DNA of 38,310 bases from Flavobacteria bacterium RIFCSPLOWO2_12_FULL_35_11 (GTDB taxonomy: Bacteria; Bacteroidota; Bacteroidia; Flavobacteriales; Flavobacteriaceae). The notes below the pieces were generated by a model. That model searched no databases. It was not told where the DNA came from and saw only the letters and a list, made by a program, of their open reading frames with translations. The DNA is taken from the NCBI GenBank assembly GCA_001800975.1, contig MGWK01000090.1:1-38310 (forward strand), read 5' to 3'. The position numbers and the translations under genes are program-made. Below are positions 9,109-16,406 of the stretch, piece after piece. Each line of letters starts with the position of its first letter. Within the stretch, counting starts at the first letter, position 1.

Positions 9109-9183
9109 GGGCAATTAGCTCAGCTGGTTCAGAGCACCTCGTTTACACCGAGGGGGTCGGGGGTTCGAACCCCTCATTGCCCA
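9109..9183 (+). tRNA. tRNA-Val (anticodon UAC)
   Basis: A full cloverleaf can be folded by eye. The acceptor stem GGGCAAT pairs with ATTGCCC. The D arm is GCTC/GAGC, and the anticodon stem CCTCG/CGAGG encloses the loop TTTACAC, giving anticodon TAC. The T arm has the loop TTCGAAC. The discriminator base is A and the CCA end is not encoded. It stands alone between folC and a dedicated terminator. Confidence 0.97.
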
Positions 9184-9193
9184 CAAAAGGAAA

Positions 9194-9222
9194 ATCCCAC
9201 AAGAAATTGTGGGATTTTTTTG
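9194..9222 (+). terminator. rho-independent terminator after tRNA-Val
   Basis: An 8-bp stem (TCCCACAA with TTGTGGGA, loop GAAA) is followed by a run of seven T, starting 11 bases after the tRNA end. The GNRA-type loop and T-run are typical. Confidence 0.9.
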
Positions 9223-9442
9223 TTTAAGATTTATTGAAATCCCTTTACCAACTTACAAATTTTCAATTTAGAGGTTTTTTGGACAACTAATGTTTGTCTT
9301 TTTAAAATGGCAATTTTTTTGCCTAAAAAGCACTTGAGAAAATAAAATTAACACAAGTGAAATTTATCTAAGGGAACTTTTTGTCCACAATCTACTGCCA
9401 AGCCTCCAAAAAAAGTACCGTGGAAGCAAGACTAAATATTAT

Positions 9443-9450
9443 TATTTTTG
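9443..9450 (+). promoter_or_regulatory. -7 promoter element before the interrupted gene
   Basis: TATTTTTG fits TAnnTTTG and lies 43 bases upstream of the ATG at 9494. The stretch 9223-9442 otherwise holds no gene I can support. Confidence 0.4.
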
Positions 9451-9493
9451 GAATGCCGATTATTTATAAATTTATCGGATAAAATTAAAACCT

Positions 9494-10003
9494 ATGTTTG
9501 AAGAAAATTCATATGACCATCTAAAGAAAATGCCACTTTATAAAAAGGCATTAGAAATTATGGAAATTAGTCTTAAAATAAGTGAAAGTGTATCAAAGCA
9601 CGATGTCGAAAATCTGAGTGAAGCAGAAGGCGATATGTTAGAAGGTTATGCCTAATATATCAGAGAAAACGCCACAATTATGCCTGCAAAGATTTCGGGT
9701 GCCGAAGCGGTCGAACTTTATGATTTGAAAATGGAAAACGCCACAATTATCCGCAAAGCAGCTCGGGAGCTTTCAACATATTGTACAGGCTTAACAATGT
9801 GCGGTTATAAAAATACCGATTACTTGCAATTGTTAAGAGATGAAGTTGAAGAATTTAGGATTTTGTTCGCTGAATGGGTAAAAGCATTTAACCAATGGGA
9901 TTATATCATTGACCGCTGGGGCTTGTTTAATCCGCCTGGAATTAACTATGACACCCACGATCCAGATAATAATATTCCTTTTGATCCTGACGAATTATTG
10001 TGA
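9494..10003 (+). pseudogene. small helical protein gene split by one in-frame stop
   Basis: Two open segments lie in the same frame: 9494-9655 (53 codons from an ATG, then TAA at 9653-9655) and the continuation to 10003, whose first ATG is at 9680. Read through the stop, the region gives a 169-residue protein without any frameshift. The codons just after the stop (YIRENATIMPAKISGAE) read like normal protein, not intergenic DNA, so the simplest reading is one gene with a single-base nonsense change. The product is rich in predicted helices and acidic at the C-terminus, with a WGLFNPPG stretch near residue 148. The LYKKALEI opening and the helix pattern faintly recall small four-helix-bundle (S23-type) proteins, but I do not assign a family. 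Restart at 9680 giving a 107-residue protein is possible. Sequencing error is also possible. Confidence 0.65.
9665..9750 (+). repeat. 17-bp direct repeat inside the interrupted gene
   Basis: GAAAACGCCACAATTAT occurs at 9665-9681 and again at 9734-9750, exactly 69 bases (23 codons) apart and in the same reading frame. It encodes ENATI both times. This could be internal duplication, gene-conversion wear or chance. Confidence 0.6.
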
Positions 10004-10122
10004 ATTTTACGTTATCCAAATTTATAATTACTGATTAAATCGTGGGATTTTTTTATTTTTTCGCTGTTTTTTAATTCTTCAAAAGTGTATTTTAGCTTTT
10101 AATTCACCATAAAACACAACCC

Positions 10123-10749
10123 ATGAAAAAACAGCTTCTTGCAATATTTGCGCTTTCTTTTTTAATCTCTTCGAATACCAGCTTCAATAATGAAATAAAA
10201 GATCATATTTCTGAAGAAAAAGTGATTGCAGTAAATGACAGCACCCAAGCCAAAGAATTTTGGAACAAGTTAAAAACGCTAAAAGGAAAAGCATTTGAAG
10301 GACAATTGGTGAGCGCTCAGGCCAATGATGATTTTTCTGGCAAAAAATTGGTGATGTACGTACTTTATGCTGATGACGAAACAATCTTAATTCCATTTAA
10401 TGTTGGCGACAATCGTTCAAGAACCTGGATTTTAAAATGCAAGAATGGACGAATTGAATTAAAACACGATCACAGACATGAAGATGGAAGCAAAGATAAA
10501 GTAACCATGTATGGAGGTACTTCAACAAATTCTGGAACACCCAATATGCAAGTATTTCCGGCCGATGAAGAAACTGTGGCGGTGATTCCTGCCGCTTTTT
10601 CAAATGCTTGGTGGATAACCGTTGACAGCACTTCTTATACGTATAACCTAAGACGCTTGGGCTCCGACAGGGTCTTTACGGTTTCTTTCGATTTAACTAA
10701 AGAAGTTGAAATTCCAAAACCTTCCTGGGGATGGGAAAATTATAGATAA
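10123..10749 (+). CDS. secreted protein of unknown function
   Basis: A 208-residue protein that I do not recognise. Residues 1-20 form a signal peptide (KK followed by a hydrophobic run), ending without a lipobox cysteine, so the mature protein is probably periplasmic or exported. The mature part is mostly beta-rich and hydrophilic, with a KHDHRHEDGSKD cluster around residues 113-124 that could bind metal, and a WGWENYR C-terminus. It has its own -7-like element (TAGCTTTT at 10093-10100) and no partner gene on the same strand. Directly after the stop codon begins a 7-bp tandem repeat. A function cannot be proposed from the sequence. Confidence 0.75.
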   Translation: MKKQLLAIFALSFLISSNTSFNNEIKDHISEEKVIAVNDSTQAKEFWNKLKTLKGKAFEGQLVSAQANDDFSGKKLVMYVLYADDETILIPFNVGDNRSRTWILKCKNGRIELKHDHRHEDGSKDKVTMYGGTSTNSGTPNMQVFPADEETVAVIPAAFSNAWWITVDSTSYTYNLRRLGSDRVFTVSFDLTKEVEIPKPSWGWENYR

Positions 10750-10750
10750 A

Positions 10751-10785
10751 GACAGAAGACAGAAGACGGAAGACAGAAGACCGAA
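10751..10785 (+). repeat. 7-bp tandem repeat (GACAGAA-like, five units)
   Basis: Five head-to-tail heptamers (GACAGAA, GACAGAA, GACGGAA, GACAGAA, GACCGAA) begin one base after the stop codon of the preceding gene. The units differ only at the fourth base. Confidence 0.85.
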
Positions 10786-10796
10786 GCGTTTTAATT

Positions 10797-10957
10797 CCCC
10801 TCTCGAGAGGGGCTAGGGGTGTGTAAAAAACATGAGAAAAAATAAAGAATTAATATAAATTGGTCAACACTAATGAGGAAAGTACAATTACTATAGTTAA
10901 AAAATATTTTAATATTAAGGCAAAATCAAACCCCCTTTCCTTTGGAAAGGGCAGGGG
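10797..10957. repeat. pair of GC-rich inverted repeats in an AT-rich gap
   Basis: The 220-base gap 10750-10969 holds two related C-rich/G-rich hairpins. At 10797-10812 CCCCTCTCGAGAGGGG is a perfect 16-base palindrome followed by CTAGGGGTGTG. At 10931-10957 a CCCTTTCC...GGAAAGGG hairpin is followed by CAGGGG. Both have the form C-run, inverted repeat, G-run, then a second G-run. They resemble dispersed non-coding repeats found between genes of flavobacteria, but dispersal cannot be seen in one window. Neither has the T-run of an intrinsic terminator. Confidence 0.6.
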
Positions 10958-10969
10958 ATAGGAAATATC

Positions 10970-11662
10970 TTAATCCGTAGTAAAACTCCAAACTTGCCCA
11001 ATTGTTTGTCCGCCTTTGCCGTCTTTTACCACCACTTTCCAGTAATAGGTTGTTGAAGCAGCAACCGTTTTGGTTAAAGTGGCTGCGCTTTGATTTGCTG
11101 AGGTGACCACCGTTGGCGGATTTGCGGTTCCAAAATACACATCATACGTTAAAGTATCACTGGCGTCTACATCGCTCGCTGTCCACTGTAAGTTTACGGT
11201 TGCTGCAGTTTGTACCGAATTTAATGCCGGACTCACCAAAACCGGTGAAAATGGCAAATGGTTTGTGACGCCAACGCCTTCGGTGTAAAAACTGAAGGTT
11301 GCCGAATAATTACTTGCCGCACTTTTGCTGTCTGTTGCTTTTACCCGCCAATAATAGGCAATTCCTTTTTCTAAAGTAATTGATTTGCTGGTGGTGGTTG
11401 AAGTAAGTGAATGCGCAATTTGTGCAAAAAGGTTGTCTTTAGCTACCTGTATCTGATAGGTGATGGCATCTCCCTGACTGTCAGTTGAAGCGCTCCATTG
11501 AAAATTCACCACATTGTCTATGCACAATAAATTATTGGTGGGATAGGTCAATGTTGGAACTGTTGGCGCTGTGTTTACCGGTGGTGGTGTCGGTTCGTCT
11601 CCGCCACCGCCGCACGACCATAAACTTACACTTAATACTGCGATATATAAAAGATTTTTCAT
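10970..11662 (-). CDS. lipoprotein with two fibronectin-III-like domains
   Basis: A 230-residue lipoprotein. The signal ends at LWSC, so Cys17 is lipidated. It is followed by a Gly/Asp/Glu/Pro-rich tether (GGGGDEPTPPP), a type of acidic stretch associated with surface display in Bacteroidetes. Two repeated beta-sandwich domains of about 95 residues follow (about 35-127 and 135-230). Each contains a 'W.AS..D..GD.ITY.I/V' strand and ends with 'YYW.V...D....' and 'W.F.T', the Fn3 pattern. It begins 3 bases after the secreted amylase, so the two are likely co-expressed. A role as a surface glucan-binding or spacer protein is inferred from position; no catalytic residues are visible. Confidence 0.8.
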   Translation of the reverse strand: MKNLLYIAVLSVSLWSCGGGGDEPTPPPVNTAPTVPTLTYPTNNLLCIDNVVNFQWSASTDSQGDAITYQIQVAKDNLFAQIAHSLTSTTTSKSITLEKGIAYYWRVKATDSKSAASNYSATFSFYTEGVGVTNHLPFSPVLVSPALNSVQTAATVNLQWTASDVDASDTLTYDVYFGTANPPTVVTSANQSAATLTKTVAASTTYYWKVVVKDGKGGQTIGQVWSFTTD

Positions 11663-11665
11663 TGA

Positions 11666-14600
11666 TTATTGCTTAATAATTTTTAGGGTTACAGGTTGCT
11701 CTAAATGCACTTTTGCAAAATACAATCCTGTTGGTTTGTTTTCTAAGCTTAATTGTACTTTTCCATAAACCACCGGGTATTTTTTTGTTGAAATCAATTG
11801 TGAATTGATGTTGTACAATGCAACAACCACTTCTGTTTGCGCTGTTGGAACCGTAATTTCAAAAGTGCCTTGGGTTGGATTCGGATACCCAAAAACACCG
11901 TCAATGCCATCAATGGTTTTTGAATAAATACCTTCACAGGAAACTGCCGTTTTCACTTCCAAAATATCACCGCTATTTACTTCAACAGAAAATATTGGCG
12001 CGCTTGTTTCAAATTGTTCCAGTCCGTTTACAAACACCGTAAATGGCGCTGTCCCTTTTTCAATTTCAACAGAAGCTTTGCCGGAAACAACACTTGATTT
12101 TGCTGAAACCGTTGTTCCTGCTGCAACTGTAACGGCATAACATTGCTGATAGGTTTGCCCTGTAACGCCAATGCAGAAATTATATGTTCCGGGAGCCAAA
12201 TTTGCAGAGGTTGCCGTTGTACTTGTAAAATTTAGCGCAACATTGTTAATTGTTGTGGTGTAATTTAGCGCAGTAACTGCGGTAATTTTAATCTGTCCGT
12301 TGTTTTTTCCCAAACAGGTTTCACTGATAACTTCCACCGTAAAATTATTTGCAGGCAAGGTGAATATTGGGCAACCAGTGCTGTTTACGCTTGTTCCGGT
12401 TAAGGTGTTCGGACATAAATCTATGCTATCCGCAACCCCGTCGCTGTCGCTGTCGTCTGATGCCGTTCCGCCTCTTGGATCCAGTAATTTCACGGTGGAA
12501 TACAGTTTGTATTCGCCTGGGTTTAGCGTAATTGCTGTTGACGTGCTGGTGATGTTTTTTACTTCACCCGTAAAATATTCGTACCAGGTTCCTGTTTTTG
12601 AAAACTGGACTGTCATGGTTTTTGAAGTAATGTCAAAATTTCCTGCCAAAGCAACATCCATACTGGTGTGTTTTAATAGGATGGATTTTGTTAATGTTCC
12701 CACATTTAAGGTGAAATCGGTGGTGTTAAAAACGGGCTGACTCCTTTTAAAAGCTGCCAATGTTGCCCAAGTATTGTAAATTTGTTTTCTGTTGGCGTTG
12801 TCAAAATAGTCCCAACGAACTGGTTTTTTTGACAACCGGCAATCATTGCTCACCGTGCCATTTGAACAAGTATTAATGGAAAAATCATAACCCAGTTCGC
12901 CAAATTGCCATATCATTTTTGGACCTGGAATGGTAAAAAAGAACATTCCTGCAAGTTCTTGACGGGACAAAGCAGTGTTTAAATTTTTAACATTGTAAGT
13001 CGCATTGCTGTTCCCAAATTGCAGGTTTTTATACATCATACGTTCTTCATCATGGCTTTCCATATAGCCAACAACATTTAGCTGGCTCCAGCCTCTCTGT
13101 TTGTAAGAAATCCAATCGATATTGGTATCAGTTGGGAAACCCATGGTATTTTGGTTGTAACTGTGATTCATATTTCCCCAAAGCATAATGCCATAATTTG
13201 CCAAAACTGTTTCTTCGGAATTTTCTGATAAATGTTCAAAAATTACATAAGGTTTGTTGGTTGGACTGTTGCTCCAAACGTGATCGGCATAATTTTTTAG
13301 GTTGGTAATTCGTGAAGCATCATAAGCACTGGCCCAGTTGTCTGCACCATAATAAAGCGTATTCGAAAAACCTTTGGTGAAATCGAATCTAAATCCGTCA
13401 ATTTTATATTCATTCATCCAATAACTGAGCACATCTTTAAAAAATGCTTTTGTATACGTTGATTCGTGGTTAAAATCGTATCCCCAATGCGCACTTGTGT
13501 TGTCGACTAAGTTATGGTTCACATTGTACCAAGGATTGTTGGCGGCAGGTTTGCCGGTTGCACTGTCCCAATACATTTGAAGCATTGGCGATTGGCCGTA
13601 AGAATGGTTAAAAACAACATCGGCAAGCACGGCAATACCGCGTTGGTGACAGGCATCCACAAATTTTTTAAAATCGTTTTTGGTTCCGTAGGCTTTGTCT
13701 AAAGCCATATACAAGGCCGGATTGTAACCCCAGCTGTCATTTCCTTCAAACTCATTTACGGGCATCAATTCAATGGCGTTTACGCCCAAAGAAGCCAAAT
13801 AATCTAATTTAGTGATGGCTTCAGTAAAGGAAGAACTTGCCGTAAAATCCCTGATCAGCAATTCATAAATAATTAAATTGCTTTGTGCAGGTTTTGTAAA
13901 GTTGGTAGTGGTCCAGGCATAATTTTCCTGATTTATTTTGAAGGTTGACACATAGCCCGTAGTTAAATTTACAGGATATGCTTTTAAATTTGGATAGTTG
14001 GCGCTTGAAATATATTGGTCATTAGAAGGGTCCAATATTTTTTCTGAATAAGGATCGGCCACTTTAATATTGTAATCTATCAAATATTGATAGGCGTATT
14101 CTGTGTTTATGTTTAATCCGGGAACTGTAAGCCAGAAATCTTCCCCGTCCTTTTTCATTTGATACGTGGCATTTAATGTCCAGCTGTTGAAATCACCTAA
14201 AATCAATACATCAGTTTTTAAAGGAGCTTTCAGTAAAAAAGTAACAGAATTATCGGTGTTTATATTGATTCCATATTTTAAGCCGACAGGTTTTGTGGCA
14301 TTCACTGTCGGTGTTTTTACGAAGATGTTTATCGTTGTTTCTTTTACTTCAGTACCATTTGTAGCAACAGCTTTAAGGGTTTGATTTCCTGCTGAAGTCA
14401 GTAAATAAGAAGTTGAAATAGCGGTGGCATTGGTCGCTGTTTTTTTTGAAATGCCGTTCACAAAAAGTTCCAAATTGGAGGCTATGGAAGCTTCCGCTGA
14501 AATGGTGATGCTGCTGTTTAGGTTGAAAGCACTGTTGTTTGCCGGGCTTGTGAATGCAATGTTTAAGCCTGCCGCATAAATGGGAACAAAAATATCCGGG

Positions 14601-14980
14601 CTTGTTTGTTTGGTTTGATCAGCAGATCTAAATACGAAACTAAGTTCAGTTACTGTATTAGTTGTCGCTACACCATAAAATGTGAAAATATCTGGTGTAA
14701 TTATCAATGTATATAAATTGGCATTTGAAGTTGATCTTGTAAGTTTTGCTTTTGTTGTGTTTACAGCCCAATCAGCAAGGACATTTGACCATCTGACACC
14801 ATTTGCCGTTACGCCGGTATGCGCGTAAATGTCTCCGGTATAGCCTGCTAACGGGGTGCCTACAGCATTAAAAGTGACTGTAATTTGATTATTTGCCGTA
14901 GGAATTGTTGGCACCGTGCTCACTTGTGAGAATAAAAAGCCGGTACAACTTAAAAATATAAAAAGTAATGTTTTTTTCAT
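11666..14980 (-). CDS. T9SS-secreted multidomain GH13 alpha-amylase
   Basis: A 1104-residue exported alpha-glucan hydrolase. In order: signal peptide (1-19); a beta-rich N-terminal region including Ig-like segments (about 20-222); a CBM48-like domain (about 230-330, with LGDFNSW); and a GH13 barrel (about 365-750). All catalytic regions are present: DVVFNH 454-459, nucleophile Asp533 in GFRFD, acid/base Glu582, and His643-Asp644. A DSDSDGVADSIDLCP segment near 843-857 is a calcium-binding thrombospondin type 3-like linker. The C-terminal ~80 residues (from YPNPTQGTFEI near 1032 to KIIKQ) form a Por/type A sorting domain, so it should leave the cell through the type IX system. It would cut starch or related glucans outside the cell, feeding the SusC/D system upstream. 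A terminator separates it from the susE-like gene, so it may have its own promoter or depend on read-through. Confidence 0.95.
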   Translation of the reverse strand: MKKTLLFIFLSCTGFLFSQVSTVPTIPTANNQITVTFNAVGTPLAGYTGDIYAHTGVTANGVRWSNVLADWAVNTTKAKLTRSTSNANLYTLIITPDIFTFYGVATTNTVTELSFVFRSADQTKQTSPDIFVPIYAAGLNIAFTSPANNSAFNLNSSITISAEASIASNLELFVNGISKKTATNATAISTSYLLTSAGNQTLKAVATNGTEVKETTINIFVKTPTVNATKPVGLKYGININTDNSVTFLLKAPLKTDVLILGDFNSWTLNATYQMKKDGEDFWLTVPGLNINTEYAYQYLIDYNIKVADPYSEKILDPSNDQYISSANYPNLKAYPVNLTTGYVSTFKINQENYAWTTTNFTKPAQSNLIIYELLIRDFTASSSFTEAITKLDYLASLGVNAIELMPVNEFEGNDSWGYNPALYMALDKAYGTKNDFKKFVDACHQRGIAVLADVVFNHSYGQSPMLQMYWDSATGKPAANNPWYNVNHNLVDNTSAHWGYDFNHESTYTKAFFKDVLSYWMNEYKIDGFRFDFTKGFSNTLYYGADNWASAYDASRITNLKNYADHVWSNSPTNKPYVIFEHLSENSEETVLANYGIMLWGNMNHSYNQNTMGFPTDTNIDWISYKQRGWSQLNVVGYMESHDEERMMYKNLQFGNSNATYNVKNLNTALSRQELAGMFFFTIPGPKMIWQFGELGYDFSINTCSNGTVSNDCRLSKKPVRWDYFDNANRKQIYNTWATLAAFKRSQPVFNTTDFTLNVGTLTKSILLKHTSMDVALAGNFDITSKTMTVQFSKTGTWYEYFTGEVKNITSTSTAITLNPGEYKLYSTVKLLDPRGGTASDDSDSDGVADSIDLCPNTLTGTSVNSTGCPIFTLPANNFTVEVISETCLGKNNGQIKITAVTALNYTTTINNVALNFTSTTATSANLAPGTYNFCIGVTGQTYQQCYAVTVAAGTTVSAKSSVVSGKASVEIEKGTAPFTVFVNGLEQFETSAPIFSVEVNSGDILEVKTAVSCEGIYSKTIDGIDGVFGYPNPTQGTFEITVPTAQTEVVVALYNINSQLISTKKYPVVYGKVQLSLENKPTGLYFAKVHLEQPVTLKIIKQ

Positions 14981-15023
14981 GAGGTTAAATTTAAAAATTT
15001 CTTTTCAGAAATTGTTTCAAAAA

Positions 15024-15063
15024 GAAAAAATCTGCACAGAAAACCTTCTGTGCAGATTTTTTT
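15024..15063 (-). terminator. terminator after the susC-susD-susE transcript
   Basis: A long stem (AAAAATCTGCACAGA with its complement) closes a 6-base loop. On the minus strand it is followed by a T-run. It starts about 30 bases after the susE-like stop codon and lies before the secreted amylase gene. It could end the susCDE message or act as a partial terminator that lowers amylase expression. Confidence 0.85.
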
Positions 15064-15093
15064 AAAATGTTTTATTTGCAATATTCATTATAA

Positions 15094-16389
15094 TTAAAGT
15101 GCAGTCAACGTATAAGTTGGCGCGGATGAATTGCTAAAATCTAAAACAATTTTATAATTGCCTGCAGTAACAGGAATATTTGCACCGCCAACTTCTAAAG
15201 TTCCATTTAAGCCATTATCACCATAATTTAAATCCCAACTGTCGTTGGTTCTAAATTTAATTTCACCAGCTGTTAATGCAATACGATTTATTACCCAAAC
15301 ATCATCTTTACTGAAATCTAGGGTAAAACGTACATTAGGTCCATCCCAACCGTTAGGTGTAGCTGATCCAACAACTCCCCAAATATTAATAGGGGTAATG
15401 GTGTATGCCAGATTTTTCAGGTCTAGGGTAACTAAATAATTTCCGGCTGTAACCGCAATATTTGCACCGCCATTTTCTAGTGTTCCGTCTGCTCCTGTAT
15501 CTCCATAGTTAAGACCCCAGTCGTTTTTAAATCTAAATTTCATTTCTCCTGCTTTCAAGGTAACAATTGCTTTCCAAGTATCAGAGAAAGAATCATAAGT
15601 CATAGGCATATCTGGTCCATCCCAACCATTTGTTGTTGCGTCTCCAACCAATCCCCAAGAATATGTTTCCATGGTGTATTTTAAAGTACCTAAATTGAAA
15701 GTAATTTTATAAGTACCCGCAGTAACAGGGATATTGTCTCCGCCTTCATCTAAATTACCGTCTAAACCAGAATCACCATAATTAAGGGTCCAAGAGTTGT
15801 TAGATCGGAATTTGATTTCACCAGTATTTAAAGTTACATAAGCAACAAGTACATCCGCAATGCTAGTGGTATAAAATGGCATATCTGGTCCATCCCATCC
15901 ATTAACAGTAGCGCTTCCGACAACTCCCCAAATGGTGGATAAATCTAATTTATCTTCATAGGCGGTAGCCGTAAATGATACACTGTTTGAACTCATTCCA
16001 TGGTAAGCGCTCAAAACAGTCTCAATTACAACAGAAACAGGGGTTGGAGTGCCGCCTTTCAAACCTAAATTAAGTAAAATTTTATTTAATTGAACGGTTT
16101 CAAAAACTTTTGACAAACTGGTTCCGGCAGCAACAGTTACACTTTTTTCACCTGATGCAAAAACAATTTTATATTCAGCACCGGCATCGAAGCCAAAATC
16201 AGGGTCGGTCCAAGAAACAGTTAAGGCATCTTGTCCAGCGGCATCTTTATCCAATACAACATCACTCGAAGACAAGCTTAAAGTAGTCTCTGCATTTGGA
16301 TTAAGTACTGTAAGTACTTCCTTATCACATGAAACTAACAATGTAGCAGCAGTAAAAAGAAGCAGTATTTTATTTAATATTATTTTCAT
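15094..16389 (-). CDS. susE: SusE/SusF-like surface glucan-binding lipoprotein
   Basis: A 431-residue outer-membrane lipoprotein (lipobox LVSC, Cys21, followed by DKE). Residues 30-145 form the SusE N-terminal domain, with the typical 'W.DPDFG..A.YKI.F' pattern. Three tandem glucan-binding modules follow at about 153-241, 245-332 and 336-429. Each begins WG(V/L)VG and contains NGWDGP, 'K(F)R..(N)..W.LNYGD.G' and a GGxNI strand. Conserved tryptophans and NYGD loops are consistent with the starch-binding modules of SusE/SusF. SusE and SusF bind starch at the cell surface without cutting it. The gene is 17 bases after susD in the same operon. The first module is the one most similar to the copy inside SusD. 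Confidence 0.93.
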   Translation of the reverse strand: MKIILNKILLLFTAATLLVSCDKEVLTVLNPNAETTLSLSSSDVVLDKDAAGQDALTVSWTDPDFGFDAGAEYKIVFASGEKSVTVAAGTSLSKVFETVQLNKILLNLGLKGGTPTPVSVVIETVLSAYHGMSSNSVSFTATAYEDKLDLSTIWGVVGSATVNGWDGPDMPFYTTSIADVLVAYVTLNTGEIKFRSNNSWTLNYGDSGLDGNLDEGGDNIPVTAGTYKITFNLGTLKYTMETYSWGLVGDATTNGWDGPDMPMTYDSFSDTWKAIVTLKAGEMKFRFKNDWGLNYGDTGADGTLENGGANIAVTAGNYLVTLDLKNLAYTITPINIWGVVGSATPNGWDGPNVRFTLDFSKDDVWVINRIALTAGEIKFRTNDSWDLNYGDNGLNGTLEVGGANIPVTAGNYKIVLDFSNSSAPTYTLTAL

Positions 16390-16406
16390 TTTTCCTTAGT
16401 TTAGAA

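Noticed and set aside
10751-10785. Possible CRISPR array
   Set aside because: The units are 7 bases long, contiguous and without spacers. No cas gene is in the window.
11666-14980. Open frames antisense to the secreted amylase (for example 12300-12740) as extra genes
   Set aside because: They lie entirely opposite a well-supported gene, show low-complexity translations and have no motif or promoter support.
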